38,395 nucleotides of DNA, taken from positions 1-38,395 of the forward strand of contig CABYRH010000010.1 of assembly GCA_902521315.1 (NCBI GenBank), given 5' to 3'. The notes beneath the pieces were generated by a model. The model made no database searches and had not been told where the DNA came from. It worked only from the letters and a program-made list of their open reading frames with translations. Shown one piece after another: positions 1 through 7,430 of this stretch (within the stretch, counting starts at the first letter, position 1; each line of letters opens with the position of its first letter). This DNA is from an uncultured Alphaproteobacteria bacterium. Lineage in GTDB: Bacteria > Pseudomonadota > Alphaproteobacteria > HIMB59 > GCA-002718135. The position numbers were made by a program, and so were the translations under genes.

Positions 1-1413
1 GCTAAACAAATCTATAAATTAGCTATTAGACGAATGCCAGCTGGTTATAAAAGTCCAACAAAACCCTCTAATCCTATTGGTATAGAATCAGAGCAGGTAA
101 CAAGTAAAAAAACTAGTAAATATAAAAGTTCCAAAAAACTATCAAACAGTCAGAAAGCTGAGAGAAAAAAATTAATTAATGGAATCAAATCAAGAGTGAA
201 TAAAGGATGGCCAACTGGGGCAGTACAACTATTAAACCAAAGAGATGTAGATCTATTATTAGATCAAGTTGAAATAGATCAACAAAAGGAATTAATTGCC
301 AAAGGATATTTCTTAGCAAATAAAAATGATTTAGCAATTCAATATGCATCTGAAGCTCTTGTTAATTCAGCAAAATATGTCCCGTATGCAGCTTGGACCG
401 CTGGTCTGTGCTCTTGGAGATTAGAAAAGTATGAAGATGCTGCAAAATATTTTTCTCTTTTTTCGATTAGTTTAAAAGATGATGCGTGGCATCAAACATC
501 AGGTAGTTTTTGGACAGCTAGATCATATGCAAAACTTGGTCGCTATGATGATATTAATTTTTGGTTAAAAAGAGCATCAAATAATCCAAATAGTTTTTAT
601 GGAATGCTTGCACTAGAAATTTTAGGAGTTGATAAAAAAATTGAATGGGTAGAGCATACTGATCTTAACAAAAACAATAGTACTATTTTAAATATACCAG
701 CAGGAAAAAGAATACAGACATTGATTCAAGTTGGATTTGCTGATGAATTAGAAAAGGAAATTGTTCATATTAATTCTATTTTAAATAAAGAAATAGCAAA
801 GGAGTCTATTCAAATTGCTGAAAATTTCGATCTTGCCTATACACAATTAAAAATTGTTAATAAGCTCGAAAATTTTGGAATGGATGTTCCAACCTATCTC
901 TACTACCCAACAAGTATCTGGAAACCAAGAGATGGTTTCAAATTAGAAAAAGAATTACTGCATGCCTTTATGCATCAAGAATCTATGTTTAATATAAAAG
1001 CAAAAAGTAAAGACGGTGCCATAGGTTTAATGCAGGTATTGCCTTCAACAGCTAAATTTATTACAAAAAGTAAAGACGTTAAAAGAAGCAATAGTAATAT
1101 TCTTAAAAATCCAGAAATAAATTTAGAGGTTGGGCAAGAATACCTTACGTATCTTCTTGATCTAGAACAAGTTTCAAGAAATCTTATATTTTTAGCAGCA
1201 GCTTACAATGGTGGTCCAGGAAATTTACAAAAATGGAAAAATGAAACAAACTATATGGAAGACTCACTCTTTTTTATGGAAAGTATTCCGTCAAGAGAAA
1301 CACGGTGGTTCATTGAAAAGATTTTAACAAAATATTGGATTTACCAAAATAAAAATAATAAGGAAATGCGTTCCTTAAAAATGCTGGCAAATGGAAATGA
1401 TCCACTCTATTAA
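1..1413 (+). CDS. Soluble lytic murein transglycosylase (5' end outside window)
   Basis: A periplasmic enzyme that cleaves the MurNAc-GlcNAc bond of peptidoglycan with 1,6-anhydro ring formation. The reading frame is open from base 1, and the first in-frame ATG (base 34) is followed by no signal peptide, so the true start lies upstream and the gene is partial. Numbering from that ATG, residues 60-290 are helical and repeat-like, as in the superhelical part of Slt70. Residues 305-440 form the SLT catalytic domain: HQES with the catalytic Glu at 316, GLMQVLPSTA at 331-340, AYNGGPGN at 390-397, and a C-terminal IPSRETRWF segment. moaB follows after 6 bases on the same strand. The Slt-type family assignment is firm; the exact substrate preference is not known from sequence. 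Confidence 0.9.
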   Translation, partial: AKQIYKLAIRRMPAGYKSPTKPSNPIGIESEQVTSKKTSKYKSSKKLSNSQKAERKKLINGIKSRVNKGWPTGAVQLLNQRDVDLLLDQVEIDQQKELIAKGYFLANKNDLAIQYASEALVNSAKYVPYAAWTAGLCSWRLEKYEDAAKYFSLFSISLKDDAWHQTSGSFWTARSYAKLGRYDDINFWLKRASNNPNSFYGMLALEILGVDKKIEWVEHTDLNKNNSTILNIPAGKRIQTLIQVGFADELEKEIVHINSILNKEIAKESIQIAENFDLAYTQLKIVNKLENFGMDVPTYLYYPTSIWKPRDGFKLEKELLHAFMHQESMFNIKAKSKDGAIGLMQVLPSTAKFITKSKDVKRSNSNILKNPEINLEVGQEYLTYLLDLEQVSRNLIFLAAAYNGGPGNLQKWKNETNYMEDSLFFMESIPSRETRWFIEKILTKYWIYQNKNNKEMRSLKMLANGNDPLY

Positions 1414-1419
1414 TAGGTT

Positions 1420-1947
1420 ATGCCAATTGATACTTCTTTAGATTTTGTCCCTATAAACATAGCTGTTATTACAATTTCAGATTCAAGGACTAAAGAGAAT
1501 GATACATCTGGAGATACATTAGAAAAACGCATTACTGATGCTGGTCATAATATGATTAAACGAACAATTATTCCAGATGATGTTTCTCAAATAAAAGATA
1601 CGTTAGATGCAATGTCAAAAGAAGGGGAAATTGATTGCATCATTACAACTGGTGGTACTGGGTTAACAGGAAGAGATACAACACCAGAAGCTGTTAACGC
1701 AATTGCCAGTAAACAAATTGATGGATTTGGGGAATTATTTCGACAAGTGAGTTTTGAAAAAATTGGTACATCGGCTATTCAATCACGTGCAGTCGCGGCT
1801 TTAATAAATAGTACCTATGTTTTTTGTTTACCTGGATCAACAGGTGCATGCAAGGACGGCTGGGATGAAATTTTACAATATCAATTAGACATTAGGCATA
1901 AGCCCTGTAACTTTGTTGAAATCATGCCAAGATTAAATGAAAAATAG
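1420..1947 (+). CDS. moaB: Molybdenum cofactor biosynthesis protein MoaB/MogA family
   Basis: A member of the MoaB/Mog family, which adenylylates molybdopterin before molybdate insertion; some MoaB proteins have no proven activity. Length is 175 aa, normal for the family. Visible motifs are ITISDSRT near residues 18-24, the TTGGTG loop at 77-82 followed by GRDTTPEA, and LPGSTGA at 137-143, all part of the MPT-binding fold. It starts 6 bases after the transglycosylase, and its stop overlaps the GTG start of rnhB by one base, so the three genes probably share a transcript. No other molybdenum cofactor genes are in the window. Confidence 0.88.
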   Translation: MPIDTSLDFVPINIAVITISDSRTKENDTSGDTLEKRITDAGHNMIKRTIIPDDVSQIKDTLDAMSKEGEIDCIITTGGTGLTGRDTTPEAVNAIASKQIDGFGELFRQVSFEKIGTSAIQSRAVAALINSTYVFCLPGSTGACKDGWDEILQYQLDIRHKPCNFVEIMPRLNEK

Positions 1948-2561
1948 TGACTGATTTTTCTATAGAGAAATCAATTGATGGGCCTGTAATTGGTTTAGAT
2001 GAAGTTGGCAGAGGTCCATTGGCGGGCCCTGTGGTGAGTTGTGGATGTTATTTTTCTAATTATGATGATTTAGAATCAGAAATACCCATAACTGATTCAA
2101 AAAAACATACGGCAAAACAGAGAGAAAAATTATTTATATTTTTTAAAAAATTACAAAAAGAAAGAAAACTCCAATATTACTTAGGTTATGCAAGTGTAGA
2201 AGAAATAGATAGAATTAATATTTTGGAAGCAACAAAATTATCGATGAAAAGAGTAATAAATAAATTTAATTTTGAGAATCCCCATCTTATTATAGATGGA
2301 AACTTTTCATTACATTATCAAAATGAAAAATCTATTATAGGTGGTGATAAAAAATCTTTATCGATTGCAAGTGCATCTATTATTGCAAAAGTTCACCGTG
2401 ATCGACTAATGAGTATACTTGATGCTAAATTTAAAGTTTATGATTGGAAAAAAAATGCGGGATACGGAACTCAAAAACATATTGATGCAATACATAAACA
2501 TGGGATAACTAATTTTCACCGAAAATCTTTTGAACCAATTAAATCCCTGTTAAAAAAATAA
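1947..2561 (+). CDS. rnhB: Ribonuclease HII
   Basis: Endoribonuclease that cuts the RNA strand of RNA/DNA hybrids and removes misincorporated ribonucleotides. The 204 aa length is usual. The metal-binding residues can be read: GLDEVGRGPLAGPV with Asp18 and Glu19, LIIDGN with Asp117, and AKVHRDRLM with Asp152; DSKKHTAKQRE follows the first motif as in the family. The start is GTG, fused to the moaB stop (TAGTG), and there is no good alternative start before the first catalytic motif. The gene is followed by a 252-base intergenic region that contains its likely terminator. Confidence 0.93.
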   Translation: MTDFSIEKSIDGPVIGLDEVGRGPLAGPVVSCGCYFSNYDDLESEIPITDSKKHTAKQREKLFIFFKKLQKERKLQYYLGYASVEEIDRINILEATKLSMKRVINKFNFENPHLIIDGNFSLHYQNEKSIIGGDKKSLSIASASIIAKVHRDRLMSILDAKFKVYDWKKNAGYGTQKHIDAIHKHGITNFHRKSFEPIKSLLKK

Positions 2562-2587
2562 ATTACTGAAATTTATCCATGCAAATA

Positions 2588-2616
2588 TTGCATACCAAAT
2601 ATTATTTTATTATGCT
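2588..2616 (+). promoter_or_regulatory. Candidate sigma70 promoter for a small RNA
   Basis: TTGCAT (2588-2593), a 17-base spacer and TATGCT (2611-2616) match the -35/-10 pattern imperfectly (3/6 and 4/6). They sit about 7 bases before the proposed 5' end of the transcript ending at the strong terminator at 2709. In so AT-rich a genome such matches arise by chance, so this call depends on the RNA structure downstream. Confidence 0.35.
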
Positions 2617-2622
2617 TCAAAA

Positions 2623-2709
2623 AGATGCGACAAATACTAAATATAAATTAGATTTCATCATTCCTCCCATTTGATGAACTATTCTAGGGGTCTACGGACC
2701 CCTTTTTTT
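2623..2709 (+). ncRNA. Candidate trans-acting sRNA with anti-Shine-Dalgarno loop
   Basis: No ORF of note lies here. Two stem-loops follow each other. The first has TTCATCA (2654-2660) paired perfectly with TGATGAA (2672-2678), exposing an 11-base loop that contains UCCUCCC (2662-2668). The second is a rho-independent terminator with a UACG tetraloop (2686-2709). A hairpin whose loop offers CCUCC to ribosome-binding sites, followed by a terminator, is the plan of the alphaproteobacterial 'cuckoo' sRNAs (CUCCUCCC motif, for example CcsR RNAs of Rhodobacter). UCCUCCC matches seven of nine bases of that motif. The 5' end is inferred from the candidate promoter; the region could instead be the 3' UTR of rnhB. 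Confidence 0.45.
2686..2709 (+). terminator. Strong rho-independent terminator with UACG tetraloop
   Basis: AGGGGTC (2686-2692) and GACCCCT (2697-2703) form a perfect 7-bp GC-rich stem around TACG, a UNCG-type tetraloop closed by C-G. The last stem base begins a run of seven T (2703-2709). It is the clearest terminator in the window and ends the rnhB transcript and/or the candidate sRNA. Confidence 0.9.
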
Positions 2710-2747
2710 ATGTATAAGGCCAAAATTTAAGGTTATCCCTACCTAAA

Positions 2748-2801
2748 GATTCCCCCTGTTGATAACTCAATTGACCTGATTCCATATCTGCTTAAAGATT
2801 C
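2748..2801 (+). promoter_or_regulatory. Three CcrM (GANTC) sites in the ccrM promoter region
   Basis: GATTC occurs at 2748-2752, 2778-2782 and 2797-2801, within 66 bases of the ccrM start; a fourth lies at 2841-2845 inside the gene. The downstream enzyme belongs to the family that methylates the A of GANTC. A weak promoter (TTGACC at 2771-2776 with a poor -10 near 2793-2799) would place two of the sites within or beside its elements. In Caulobacter, the methylation state of GANTC in promoters controls ccrM and other cell-cycle genes, partly through GcrA. The sites are seen; the regulation is inferred. Confidence 0.5.
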
Positions 2802-2813
2802 TTTTTATCAATT

Positions 2814-3884
2814 ATGAAGAAAAATCAGATCATTTTAGGCGATTCCATTAAGGAAATGAAAAAAATAAAAGATCATTCTGTTGATCTTATTTTTGCTGAC
2901 CCACCCTATAATCTTCAATTAAAAGATACTTTATACAGACCTGATCAAACAACCGTCGAAGCTGTTACACAAGATTGGGATAAATTTAGTACGTATAAAG
3001 AATATGATCAATTTACCAATGCGTGGCTTAGTGAATGTAAAAGAGTGTTAAAAAAAGGTGGTGCTCTTTGGGTGATAGGTAGTTATCATAATATTTTACG
3101 AGTAGGTTCCACAATTCAAAATGAAGGTCTGTGGATTTTAAATGATATTATTTGGCATAAAACAAATCCAATGCCAAATTTTCGTGGTACACGTTTTACA
3201 AATGCCCATGAAACATTATTGTGGTGCACAACATCAAGAGAAGCGAAATACACATTTAACTATCAAAATCTCAAAGAACTAAATGAAGGAAAACAAATGC
3301 GCAGTGACTGGTATATTCCTATTTGTTCAGGCAAAGAACGATTACGTAAAGATAACAATCAACGATCACACCCAACACAAAAACCAGAAGCTCTCCTCTA
3401 CCGAATTTTATTAGCCTCGACAAATAAAGATGATCTTGTTCTTGATCCCTTTTCAGGAAGTGGGACAACTGCTGTTGTTGCAAAAAAATTACAACGTAAC
3501 TTTATTGGTATAGAAAAAGATGAGGACTACGTTAAACTATCAAAAGAACGATTGAAGAAAACAAAAGTATTAAAAGAAGATGTTGTCACTATTGCAAAAA
3601 GTAGAAAAGAATTACCAAAAGTTCCATTTGGTGAATTGGTTGAGCAAGGAATTATTCCGCCCGGTGCCGTATTAACAGATAAAAAAGAACGCTTTAAAGC
3701 AACTGTTAGTATTGATGGAACACTTAAAATAAAAGACTTAACAGGTTCCATTCATCAAATGGGAGCAAAAATACAAGGACTACCAAGTTGTAATGGATGG
3801 GATTTTTGGCATGTAAAAGATAAGTCTAAATCAATCCTTCTAGATGAAATACGATCTAATTACCGTAAAGATAAACTAAATTAA
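2814..3884 (+). CDS. ccrM: Adenine-N6 DNA methyltransferase, CcrM type (GANTC)
   Basis: Methylates adenine in GANTC, the cell-cycle-regulated methylation of alphaproteobacteria. At 356 aa it is almost the length of Caulobacter CcrM. The catalytic DPPY motif (residues 29-32) precedes the SAM-binding motif DPFSGSGTT (211-219), which is the beta-class order. The C-terminal 85 residues, including VPFGELVEQGIIPPG at 270-284 and a GWDFWHV segment near 328-334, match the extra DNA-recognition (RAMA) domain of CcrM proteins. No restriction endonuclease gene adjoins it, as expected for an orphan methyltransferase. Its 3' end overlaps the convergent phosphatase gene by four bases. Three GATTC sites precede it, which suggests autoregulation. 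Confidence 0.93.
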   Translation: MKKNQIILGDSIKEMKKIKDHSVDLIFADPPYNLQLKDTLYRPDQTTVEAVTQDWDKFSTYKEYDQFTNAWLSECKRVLKKGGALWVIGSYHNILRVGSTIQNEGLWILNDIIWHKTNPMPNFRGTRFTNAHETLLWCTTSREAKYTFNYQNLKELNEGKQMRSDWYIPICSGKERLRKDNNQRSHPTQKPEALLYRILLASTNKDDLVLDPFSGSGTTAVVAKKLQRNFIGIEKDEDYVKLSKERLKKTKVLKEDVVTIAKSRKELPKVPFGELVEQGIIPPGAVLTDKKERFKATVSIDGTLKIKDLTGSIHQMGAKIQGLPSCNGWDFWHVKDKSKSILLDEIRSNYRKDKLN

Positions 3885-4429
3885 TAATCTTTTATTCTTC
3901 CAACGACATTAAGATTTCGATCAGCTATTAATATTTCACCGGAAGTTACTGCCTGACCAAAGATAGCAGCGATTACTACGTAGTGTGTAACAAATACTAT
4001 ATTACCTTCATTTTCTAAATTGTTTATAAAATTAATTAATTTTTCTAGTTGTGGCTCTTTATTTTTATAAAATTTTGGATCATAAAAAGAATTAAGAGCA
4101 TTAAACGTTTCAAATTTTTTGAATGCTAGATTTGCTGTTTCTTTACAACGACACCATTCACTAGATAAAACTAAATCTATAGAAATATTATTTGTGTCAA
4201 AAAAATTTCCTAGTTCAATAGATTGTTCTCTACCAACACTATTAAGATTCCGCTGAGTAGAACAATCAATAATATCAAAATTATCAGGATCTCCATTACC
4301 AGGAGCTAATGCATGTCGAATAAATATTAATTTATTGTTTTGTTTTAATAGCTCTACATAATCTGAATTAGCATTACCTGATAAAGAATAAAAAAAAGTA
4401 AGTAGAATAATAATTAATTTATTAATCAA
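3881..4429 (-). CDS. Periplasmic histidine phosphatase family protein
   Basis: A branch 2-like histidine phosphatase of 182 aa. An N-terminal signal peptide is visible (MINK, a hydrophobic run, then NANS near residue 20), so it should act in the periplasm. The phosphohistidine motif reads FIRHA (Arg38, His39; RHG in the classical form), with Arg94 in SSEWCRCKETA and His149 in FVTHY completing the expected catalytic set. It resembles in size and location the secreted Ais-type phosphatases, which remove phosphate from LPS heptose, but the substrate cannot be read from sequence. It is the last gene of the five-gene operon; its start overlaps the end of the solute-binding protein gene by 8 bases, pointing to coupled translation. 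Confidence 0.8.
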   Translation of the reverse strand: MINKLIIILLTFFYSLSGNANSDYVELLKQNNKLIFIRHALAPGNGDPDNFDIIDCSTQRNLNSVGREQSIELGNFFDTNNISIDLVLSSEWCRCKETANLAFKKFETFNALNSFYDPKFYKNKEPQLEKLINFINNLENEGNIVFVTHYVVIAAIFGQAVTSGEILIADRNLNVVGRIKDY

Positions 4430-5741
4430 TTATAATTCTTGGCTCAAAAGGGTGAAGTTTTTCTAAACGCTCAACTGACCAAAGATTATCTTCCGTAACT
4501 TGGTTTAAAGAATACATACCTTCCACATCACCGTTAATATCAAAGTCTAGCGATCCAGAAACACCCTCATAATTAATTTCAACACCGCGGAGAAGTAAAG
4601 CTCTTGCGGCTTCCCAACTTCCAGGTCCCATTTTAATTCCTGGTGGATTAGCAACGCTTACTAAACTTTTTGATAAATCTTCCTTAGAAATATTATTATG
4701 TGCCTGATGCTGTAGTGCCAAAGCAGCTAACATCATTGTATCAAAACTAATAGCGGAATAAGGAGAATTAGGATTAACGCCTGCGTTCAACATTATATTT
4801 GCGTATGTTTGAAATTCTTCTGAACTTTGCGAAGTTGCTTGGGCAACAATAGTTGTATTTTTATTTAACTGGATTGGAATATAGGAATAGATTAAATCTT
4901 TAACTTCATTCGTTAACATACTATCAGAACCGTAATGATGTTTAAAAATGCCTGAAGTTTCTAGTTCTTGTAATCTACTTAAAACAGTATTGGTAAATTG
5001 TTCTAATAAATTAACTGTTCGTTCATTTCCGTGAAGGAACATGACTAAACCAGGTTGATTATTATCTATAGCAATATCAACAAATGTATTAATGAAGTTT
5101 TGATTGATCAGTGTCTTATCTGTCAGTAAAGTATTGAATAACACTATACCTTCTTGTTCGGTATAAACTTTTAAAAAATTTTGAGCCAGTGTAGAATTAT
5201 AATTATCATCACCGTAAAGAAGAATTATTTCTCTAATATTTTTAGATAGAAGATAATTAGCAATAGATGTTGATTGTTGAATATCAGATGGAATAGTTCT
5301 AAAAAATAAATCATTATCTTCAATTGTTGAAAGTAACGGGTAACTAGCAGAAGATGAGATCGTTAAAATATTGTCTGGAATAGTTGCTTGTTCAATAACT
5401 TTAACAGCACTTGTTGAACACGTTGGTCCTAAAAGGATTTCTGGATCATTATTTTTTAAATAGGCATTTAAACTATCTTCTGTTTTAATAGGATCACATC
5501 CTGTATCAATAGAGTCTACGGATATAAGACCTCGTCCTACTATACCAATCCCATCCGCATTAATGGTTTCTACAGCAACTCTTTTTGCTTCTGCAATTGC
5601 TTCAGCAATTTCACTAACAGGACCACTTTCTGCATAAAGGGCTGCAATTTTTACTTCTGCACTCACAAAGGTTGAGTAAAAAATTATGATCTTGAAGATA
5701 ATTATCGTAAATATTTTCATTATGTGAGATCTTTTTATCAT
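4422..5741 (-). CDS. Periplasmic solute-binding protein, LivJ-like (type I)
   Basis: A 439-aa protein with a signal peptide and the Peripla_BP_6 (branched-chain amino acid type) fold. After cleavage near STFVSA the mature part opens with EVKIAALYAESGP, the first strand of this family, followed by a GPTCSTSA loop, ISSSASYP, RTIPSD and ILLYGDDNY, all at the expected order and spacing. A second ATG seven codons on (5720) would give a shorter signal peptide and is equally possible. No ABC permease or ATPase gene is nearby. Instead it begins 6 bases after the TpsB gene and overlaps the histidine phosphatase gene. It may bind a ligand for a transporter encoded elsewhere or serve the secretion system; which is unknown. 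Confidence 0.78.
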   Translation of the reverse strand: MIKRSHIMKIFTIIIFKIIIFYSTFVSAEVKIAALYAESGPVSEIAEAIAEAKRVAVETINADGIGIVGRGLISVDSIDTGCDPIKTEDSLNAYLKNNDPEILLGPTCSTSAVKVIEQATIPDNILTISSSASYPLLSTIEDNDLFFRTIPSDIQQSTSIANYLLSKNIREIILLYGDDNYNSTLAQNFLKVYTEQEGIVLFNTLLTDKTLINQNFINTFVDIAIDNNQPGLVMFLHGNERTVNLLEQFTNTVLSRLQELETSGIFKHHYGSDSMLTNEVKDLIYSYIPIQLNKNTTIVAQATSQSSEEFQTYANIMLNAGVNPNSPYSAISFDTMMLAALALQHQAHNNISKEDLSKSLVSVANPPGIKMGPGSWEAARALLLRGVEINYEGVSGSLDFDINGDVEGMYSLNQVTEDNLWSVERLEKLHPFEPRIIID

Positions 5742-5747
5742 AAATTT

Positions 5748-7430
5748 TTAGAATGAAAATGTGGCATTGAGTAAATACACTGGTCTAGAAGTAGTTCCCT
5801 CAACACTTTTATCAGCTTCTGCTACTTCAAAACTAATATCTAGACTATTAGAATTAAGAGGAATTTTTAATTTAACACCGTACCCTCCACTCGCCACTTC
5901 TGTTCGGCTAAACTCACCTGAGGCTGGTCTTTTGTAGTAGGTAGCACCAACACCAAGATGAATATATGGTTCAATACGTATAGACTCTTCCCTTTTATCT
6001 TCTTCCCCTTCTAAAAAAGGATAAAAAGGTCTGCTCAATTCCGTTCGCAGAAAGAAACCTTGATCACCAGACATATTACCTGATTCAAAACCAGACATTT
6101 GGCCTGGTCCTGTTATATTTATTTGTTCCGAGTTAATTAACCCCCTGTCGCTTACAAGTTTTTGAAAAACAAAACGTGTATTCAATAAATAATTTCTAAA
6201 TATTTGCCTATCCAAATTAATATCACTATTCCATTTTATAAAATTTAAAGTGGAACCAACACGGGATAACGTTTTTGTATCAGATGTTTTGTTTGTATAG
6301 ATAGGAGTACCAAACTTTAGCGTTGAACTACCTTTAAGAGAGAAAGAATCTAAAAAAGATAAGTTAGTGGTCGTATATTTTAACTCTAAAGCGTTGTATT
6401 CATCATAAAAGGTATCATTTGTATTGAAAGATAATGTTCGATATTCTCTTTCCTTAATCCATTGCCAATCTAATGAAAGGTTATTTTTTATGAGCCTTGT
6501 ATTTTTTATTTGATATTCAAGACCAAAGTTAATTTTTTTGAATTCCCCTTTTTTGTTTAAACCGTTAGGTTCTGAATAAGACTCATTAACAGCGCCAAAG
6601 ACGGAAAAGTCTGAGGCAAAAATTGGAACTTTACCACCAACAAGATAGGCTTCTCGAAAATCTGTTCGTTTAATTATTTCTGTATCATCTATTGGAACAT
6701 TAACACTATTTTCAGGATCTAAGACGTAGGCTGCATAAATATTTTCACCATATCCAAAAGGACTATTAAGACTAAAGTAAGAGGTAAGCTGATCTTTTCC
6801 AGCTGTTTCAGATAATCCATTTGAGTAGGTAAAATAACCATTTACTAATTTGTGTTCAGCATTTAATTGCAATGAAGAAGTTCCAGGCTCCTCTCCTGCC
6901 TTGATTGTTGTTTCTAATTCAACACCTGGTAATTCTCGTGATTTAATGATCGATTTTTCAATGACGGGATATTCTAATCCTTTAATACCGACAAGTTTTT
7001 CAAAATATTTTTTTATTGGCTTAGAAATTCGTTTATCTAATTGAGAGTAATCAATTGATTCAATTTTACCAGGAAAAACAATAGCTTTTATTTTGGTATT
7101 TTGTTCAATCGTTTGAGGTGGAACAATAAATCGCGTTAAAAAATATCCATTTAAGACGTACAATTGTTCTAATGCAATCAGTAAATTATAAAAATCTTTT
7201 AATGTTATTGTTTTAAAAATTTTTGATGTAAATAAATTTTTACGAAGCTCGATCATGTCTTCGATTTCATTTTCAATTTCAATTCCAACAAAATTAAATG
7301 AAATATTTTCTGCACCAGGCGGAATAACTAAACCTGTCTCATAAACAATATAATTACCAGTATTAGTAAAAACAGGATATGTCGCAAATGATGTAGAAAT
7401 AAAAAAAATAAAAGATAAAAAGTATCTCAT
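5748..7430 (-). CDS. TpsB outer-membrane transporter (FhaC/ShlB family)
   Basis: Omp85-superfamily pore that exports TpsA exoproteins across the outer membrane. Length is 560 aa, normal for FhaC/ShlB. A signal peptide is followed by POTRA-like sequence: residues 40-100, then GYFLTRFIVPPQTI with the second half ending VFPGKIESI at 118-126. LPGVELETTIKAG (168-179) leads into the beta-barrel. The L6-loop region reads GPGQMSGFESGNMSGDQGFF (441-460), so the family VRG[Y/F] tetrad is MSGF at 445-448, with Ser446 in place of the conserved Arg. The C-terminus ends in Phe (NATFSF), as in outer-membrane barrels. It directly abuts the upstream exoprotein gene with no spacer. The family call is secure; whether the Arg loss alters function is open. 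Confidence 0.88.
   Translation of the reverse strand: MRYFLSFIFFISTSFATYPVFTNTGNYIVYETGLVIPPGAENISFNFVGIEIENEIEDMIELRKNLFTSKIFKTITLKDFYNLLIALEQLYVLNGYFLTRFIVPPQTIEQNTKIKAIVFPGKIESIDYSQLDKRISKPIKKYFEKLVGIKGLEYPVIEKSIIKSRELPGVELETTIKAGEEPGTSSLQLNAEHKLVNGYFTYSNGLSETAGKDQLTSYFSLNSPFGYGENIYAAYVLDPENSVNVPIDDTEIIKRTDFREAYLVGGKVPIFASDFSVFGAVNESYSEPNGLNKKGEFKKINFGLEYQIKNTRLIKNNLSLDWQWIKEREYRTLSFNTNDTFYDEYNALELKYTTTNLSFLDSFSLKGSSTLKFGTPIYTNKTSDTKTLSRVGSTLNFIKWNSDINLDRQIFRNYLLNTRFVFQKLVSDRGLINSEQINITGPGQMSGFESGNMSGDQGFFLRTELSRPFYPFLEGEEDKREESIRIEPYIHLGVGATYYKRPASGEFSRTEVASGGYGVKLKIPLNSNSLDISFEVAEADKSVEGTTSRPVYLLNATFSF

Noticed and set aside
2727..2741. CtrA site (TTAA-N7-TTAA) before ccrM
   Set aside because: TTAA at 2727-2730 has no second TTAA at the required distance.
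2757..2765. TTATCAACA on the minus strand, similar to a DnaA box
   Set aside because: It departs from the TTATNCACA consensus at one key position, and no cluster of boxes or AT-rich unwinding element marks an origin here.
2814..3884. Restriction-modification system around the methyltransferase
   Set aside because: No endonuclease or specificity gene adjoins it, and the CcrM-type C-terminal domain marks an orphan cell-cycle enzyme.
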